A DNA stretch of 64,000 nt from Alloascoidea africana. Lineage: Eukaryota > Ascomycota > Alloascoideomycetes > Alloascoideales > Alloascoideaceae. The notes under the pieces are model-generated. The model made no database searches. It saw nothing but the letters and a program-made list of their open reading frames with translations, and had not been told where the DNA came from. A program made the translations under genes and the position numbers. The stretch covers positions 124,001 to 188,000 of the forward strand of contig JAKTTT010000041.1 in NCBI GenBank assembly GCA_030581615.1. Direction: 5' to 3'. Shown here piece by piece: positions 60,179-64,000 of the stretch (position 1 is its first letter; each line of letters starts with the position of its first letter).

Positions 60179-61306
60179 CAGATTTGTAAATCAACTTTTC
60201 TAATTGCCCTAAATCTAGGCCTGGAGAGGAAGACTCTTACTAGTAAGTTATCAATCTTTTCAATTGCTTCTTAATCCTTAGTGTACGCTTGCACATCCTT
60301 AAAATGCTCCTGAATCATAAATTAGAATGAATGCTAACATGACAAACACATGCGAATCACTCAGGATGGTCCTCAAAATGGAGATTTAAAAGATGCACTT
60401 TTCCACATTTAGTAATAATAGGACAAATTTGGAAGTACCACGTGATTAGATTATGCATAGAAAACCGATCTAGATCACGAGTAGGTAGTTCAGACGCTAG
60501 TATAGCCAATCCGGAAAGTGCACGTGAGTTTTACGGTTATACAAAGATAACCGATCTAGATTAAAAGTTCTACTCCCCAGAAATGCTGACGAAGGAAAAC
60601 GTTCCAAAGCTTGTAGAATTCTACAGGCTGAGGTATGTGGCCAGTCTGAGCAGATGGAACTCTCAGAATGAGTAGCAAGATCTAAGTACCCGGTTGAGAT
60701 ATAAAGCCCGGGTTGCTGGTTGATTAAGAGCGCTTTCATAATTGCTTGATTTTATTAAGAAATCCACCAAAGGCTCTATGTGGGTGCCCCTCTCGAGCAA
60801 ATAAGAGGAGTGCAGGTGTTTAGGTAGTTAATCATTCAAGGCACAGTAATATAAACGAAAAAACCGGAAAAAAGTTGGCGATTTAGACACTATTGTTACA
60901 CTAGCTTCCAGAGCAATCCAATTAACACAAACTGAGACATTGACATAAGATGAAGTAATGCAAATTTCCCCCTTACAATTGGTCAATTGGTGCTTGGAAG
61001 CAACATTTATAAAGTATTACCGGTCTTTTTCCTGTAAACAACTGAAAACGAAAGAAAAGACCGTTTGATGTTTGCTCCAAGACCGATTTACTTCTCACGC
61101 TTGCAGTAACGTCTATTCGTTTGAAGTACTGTTGGAGTAACCAGGCAGTGGTTTCTCTTTGTTCCCCTTGGTCCATAAATGCTTTTTGCTTACTCTAAGT
61201 TTCCGATAGAAGCGCATTTAACAGTTAAGAATTGCTTGACCTCTCCAATGTATTGATCTATATAAGACGTTGATGAACATGCATTATTTTCAAGTATATT
61301 CCAGCA
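60179..61306. other. intergenic between catalase and formin genes
   Basis: About 1.1 kb upstream of catalase and downstream of the formin. Apart from the modules already listed, it holds an 80-codon minus-strand ATG frame (60,497-60,739) that overlaps them and matches no family; I judge it non-coding. Confidence 0.5.
60439..60561. promoter_or_regulatory. duplicated E-box module upstream of catalase
   Basis: CACGTGA at 60,439 is followed 24 bp later by AACCGATCTAGAT; CACGTGA at 60,521 is followed 28 bp later by the same 13-mer (60,549-60,561). The second module also holds a perfect inverted repeat CGGTTAT-ACAAAG-ATAACCG at 60,534-60,553. The pair lies 350-475 bp upstream of the catalase ATG and looks like a duplicated binding module. 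Confidence 0.6.
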
Positions 61307-64000
61307 TCAATAATCATAATAAGAATCTAAAACAAAATCATCATCATAACTGTCATCTTCCTCATTCTCTTGTTGCTTTTCTTTTTGTTCTACTTCGTCA
61401 GGTACTTTCATCTTAGCTTGAACAGTTAAATCAATTGCTGGTGATAATTTAACCCCCTTTTCCTCACTTTCCGACGGATTTTCCTCATTAACCTTAATCA
61501 CTCCATCTTTTTCTTTATGAGCAATGAGGACTGTCTCGTTTAATGATGACGAGGAAGAGGACCTTGTTGTTATATTCTCCAGTTTCTGAGAGCTTGCCAG
61601 AATACCCAAACTGCTTGATCGCGAATGCCCTAATTGCCTTTCTAACATTTGTTTTCGCAACTGTTTTGCACTGAGAGTCTTTGAATCTCTATTTTCTCTG
61701 CTAGATGGTGACCTTTTACGCAATTCATTCAACATCTCTCTAGCTCTAGAAGCACCTACCTTTTCATCGTCTCCTGAATCAATGCTGTGGTCCATTTTTT
61801 GCTCATTATTGGTTTGATCAATAGAATTTAGCGGAACGGATAAACTCTCCACAGAAGAATTCCGAGAATGGGAATTAGGGGTAGCAGTGACCATGTTGCT
61901 TGTATTATCTGAACTGCTCTTGTTTTCATCATCGACGGAGCTGAGAAGATTTCTCTTGTTCTCCACCATATTTTTACGAGCCAAAGCTCGTTTTCTAGCC
62001 GAAATACCACCACTCCCACTTTTCATTGGTCCAGCAGCCTTCAATCTCTCAAGAAGCGTATCCATAACAGCTACTTCTTCAGTTTGACCTTCCTCTAGAC
62101 TTTCGCCCTTCTTTTTCTTTTCTTCTATCATGGCGGCCTTTCTCTTTGAATTCTGTTCAACCATCTTCTTTCTCATTTCATAAGCACGCTGTTCATCTTC
62201 ACGAATAAGATTCTCCTTATTCGCCTTTTTGAGCTCTTCGATAAAACTAGCAAATTTCCCAAAGAATCCATTGCGTGCATTCTCGTCTCTTGAATCCTCA
62301 CCAAAGTACTTCATCATTTTCTCAAATTCATTCATCGTTGCTCTAATCTGGTCATCCATCAGCTCTGCTTTCTTTCTAGCTTTTCTTAAACCAGGTAAGA
62401 CGGTTGACAACACCTTATCTTTTGGATGAAATACTGTTGGATCGCTCAACTTTCCAATATCAATCGAATTTTGAACATTTTGAATCATTCTTATAAATTC
62501 ATGGCAATCCTTCGCAACCTGTTCAACTGAAATTCTCGAAGCTGCCATAACGGCCCGTAAATCTTCAAATACTTGCGTCAAATCAGGGAAAATATTGCGA
62601 ACGATACTTTCAACATAGTGAACAAAATTCATCTTGTTCTTATCGTCCTTTGTAAATACCAGTCGTTGTAATGTATCTAATTTAAAACCATCTGCTTGCT
62701 TTGAAGAGTCGTTCATGTAGTTTCCAACCATCAAAATGATGTCAAATATTCCTTGTAACTTCTCAGATTCGTGAAGCGATACACACGCTTTATCAATAAG
62801 ATCCAGTTTATGAACCAAATCCGAATATTCCTTCTCGTAATTGGTGACTAAAGTTAAGGCATTCATTCTTGATCGCCAGTAATGGCGTAAGTTGTAGCTC
62901 AACTCCAAAAAGATACGATCAGGTTTATCCAATTCGGAAGGATTTTTATCTGGAACTCTTTCTTTCTTTTCCTCGTCACCACCTTCTCTTACAGTCCAAT
63001 CTGTACTATAGGGTTGCAAATTTTGAGCCAGAGTATTGCTAATCTCTACAAACTCATCTTTTGCAAAAAAATCCAGTATGTTGGCATGGGACATAACATC
63101 CTTTTCACAGTTTAGCACTTTATCTACGATCTTTGTATCAGAAAGTGTTGAGAACATATGCAAGTTGATGCCAAACTGCTGTGCCAGATCTCTTGGGAGA
63201 AATGTGACCTTAGCATCATCTTTTCCTGCTTTTTTCTTTAAGAAAGCTAAATTCTTGGCCTCTTTTGCAGCAAATATACTATCAATTTGATCAAAAATTC
63301 CTTTCGATATCAATTCGTTAGCGACAACTTCACGTTCGTCTCCAGATTTCAAATGAGCCCAAAATGTATGCTCCACATTTTCTAGCTTCTCCCAATGCAT
63401 TTGCTTTAGTTTCTTTTTTGGGCGAGGTATCAAAGAATCATCTTTAAGGTCCAAATCGGTGTCATCAAGAATGGAATTATTTAGCCTTCCAAATGGCAAT
63501 AATGGGGGAGGCGGTGGTGGAGGCGGAGGTGGAGGTGGTGGAGGTGCGCCTTGTCCATTTAAATTTGGTGGAAGAGGTGGTGGTGGTGGTGGCGGCGGTG
63601 GTGGAGGAGGAGGAGCTGTTGCTGGTTCTGACGACTCAACATTAGAATTATCATCTTGTGTCAAACTTTCTGAATCTAAAGATGGCCCATTCAAAAACTC
63701 AGGCAGAGGAGGTGGCGGCGGCGGGAGACTGGCTGAATTAGACAAATCAGATGCTGAAACCGTAGTGGCACTTGCAATGTCAGGATATTTCTTCTGATCT
63801 TCTTCATCTGGTTCTTCCTCAGACTCATCGATTACCCCGAATTTACTAGTCAGCTCAGCCAAAAAGTCTGGCTTTGCTCCAAAGAGTTGGCTATTTGATT
63901 TGGATTTTATGGATTGCCTTCTTGTCCCTGATGAAGATGGTAAAAGAGAGACAGGAGAAGAGGCAGTTACCAGTATATCAGGTTTGTTATTGTTCTCGGA
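61307..64000 (-). CDS. BNI1: Bni1-type formin, C-terminal part (N-terminus beyond window)
   Basis: The last 897 residues of a formin, which nucleates and elongates unbranched actin cables at bud tips and necks. The frame is open to the right edge, so the Rho-binding and DID regions lie outside. Three poly-proline tracts form FH1 (about residues 92-98, 130-146 and 154-169). FH2 starts near 193 with KKKLKQMHWEKLENVEHTFW and runs to about 600, including LELSYNLRHYWRSRMNAL and FDIILMVGNYMNDSSKQADGF. A DAD-like segment (MDTLLERLKAAG followed by a basic stretch) lies at about 636-668. A charged Ser-rich tail ends YDDDFVLDSYYDY. Bnr1 is the alternative; the DAD and tail favour Bni1. No intron is seen in this part. 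Confidence 0.93.
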   Translation of the reverse strand, partial: SENNNKPDILVTASSPVSLLPSSSGTRRQSIKSKSNSQLFGAKPDFLAELTSKFGVIDESEEEPDEEDQKKYPDIASATTVSASDLSNSASLPPPPPPLPEFLNGPSLDSESLTQDDNSNVESSEPATAPPPPPPPPPPPPPLPPNLNGQGAPPPPPPPPPPPPPPLLPFGRLNNSILDDTDLDLKDDSLIPRPKKKLKQMHWEKLENVEHTFWAHLKSGDEREVVANELISKGIFDQIDSIFAAKEAKNLAFLKKKAGKDDAKVTFLPRDLAQQFGINLHMFSTLSDTKIVDKVLNCEKDVMSHANILDFFAKDEFVEISNTLAQNLQPYSTDWTVREGGDEEKKERVPDKNPSELDKPDRIFLELSYNLRHYWRSRMNALTLVTNYEKEYSDLVHKLDLIDKACVSLHESEKLQGIFDIILMVGNYMNDSSKQADGFKLDTLQRLVFTKDDKNKMNFVHYVESIVRNIFPDLTQVFEDLRAVMAASRISVEQVAKDCHEFIRMIQNVQNSIDIGKLSDPTVFHPKDKVLSTVLPGLRKARKKAELMDDQIRATMNEFEKMMKYFGEDSRDENARNGFFGKFASFIEELKKANKENLIREDEQRAYEMRKKMVEQNSKRKAAMIEEKKKKGESLEEGQTEEVAVMDTLLERLKAAGPMKSGSGGISARKRALARKNMVENKRNLLSSVDDENKSSSDNTSNMVTATPNSHSRNSSVESLSVPLNSIDQTNNEQKMDHSIDSGDDEKVGASRAREMLNELRKRSPSSRENRDSKTLSAKQLRKQMLERQLGHSRSSSLGILASSQKLENITTRSSSSSSLNETVLIAHKEKDGVIKVNEENPSESEEKGVKLSPAIDLTVQAKMKVPDEVEQKEKQQENEEDDSYDDDFVLDSYYDY

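Noticed and set aside
60497-60739. 80-codon minus-strand ATG ORF upstream of catalase
   Set aside because: Overlaps the duplicated regulatory module and has no similarity to any family I know.
63459-63797. Glycine-rich plus-strand ORF
   Set aside because: It is the complement of the formin poly-proline FH1 tracts.

Overview
The window looks like nuclear DNA from an ascomycete yeast, probably an intron-bearing, early-diverging member of Saccharomycotina; the assignment is tentative. Evidence: yeast-type genes (SUN-domain wall protein, Arp9, Rch1-like carrier, Alr/Mnr2 magnesium channel, SREBP-type bHLH factor, Cyc3-type heme lyase, Bni1-type formin), short introns with GTAAGT/GTATGT donors and CTAAC branch sites, plus two velvet-domain regulators, a family uncommon in budding yeasts. 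No rRNA operon, tRNA, CRISPR or intact transposon was recognised.

Layout. 1-2.0 kb: a SUN-family gene cut by the left edge and a four-exon Pgc1-like phospholipase gene, in DNA visibly richer in GC than what follows. 2.0-12.7 kb: a long gene-poor stretch. 12.7-14.6 kb: velvet gene A. 14.6-21 kb: gene-poor. 21-28.9 kb: a compact block with an Rch1-like carrier, ARP9, and, divergent from ARP9 across 147 bp, a 1,546-residue protein of unusual make-up. 30.6-38.6 kb: GAPDH, a CorA-type Mg2+ channel with an overlapping upstream ORF, and a bHLH factor, all on the minus strand. 43.9-47.4 kb: cytochrome c heme lyase and a second SUN gene. 50.8-53.7 kb: velvet gene B. 58.4-60.1 kb: catalase with repeat-rich upstream DNA. 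61.3 kb to the right edge: a formin lacking its N-terminus.

Most interesting is the gene at 24,199-28,892. Its middle carries the sequence pattern I know from the non-helicase part of fungal telomere-linked RecQ-like proteins, but no helicase follows. Instead there is an acidic repeat tract, nuclear-localisation-like motifs, a coiled coil and a long disordered tail. The conserved arginine-containing motif appears lost, which suggests a domesticated, non-catalytic protein.

Possible connections. The bHLH factor belongs to the Tye7/Hms1/Cph2 group, which regulates glycolysis and related metabolism and binds E-box-like sites; CACGTG occurs upstream of GAPDH, the Mg2+ channel, the bHLH gene itself, heme lyase (twice) and catalase (twice), although the total is about what chance predicts. 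Each SUN gene is followed in the same orientation by a velvet gene, so part of the window may be an old local duplication. Many genes needed reconstruction of splice sites by eye; exon coordinates are given in each entry.
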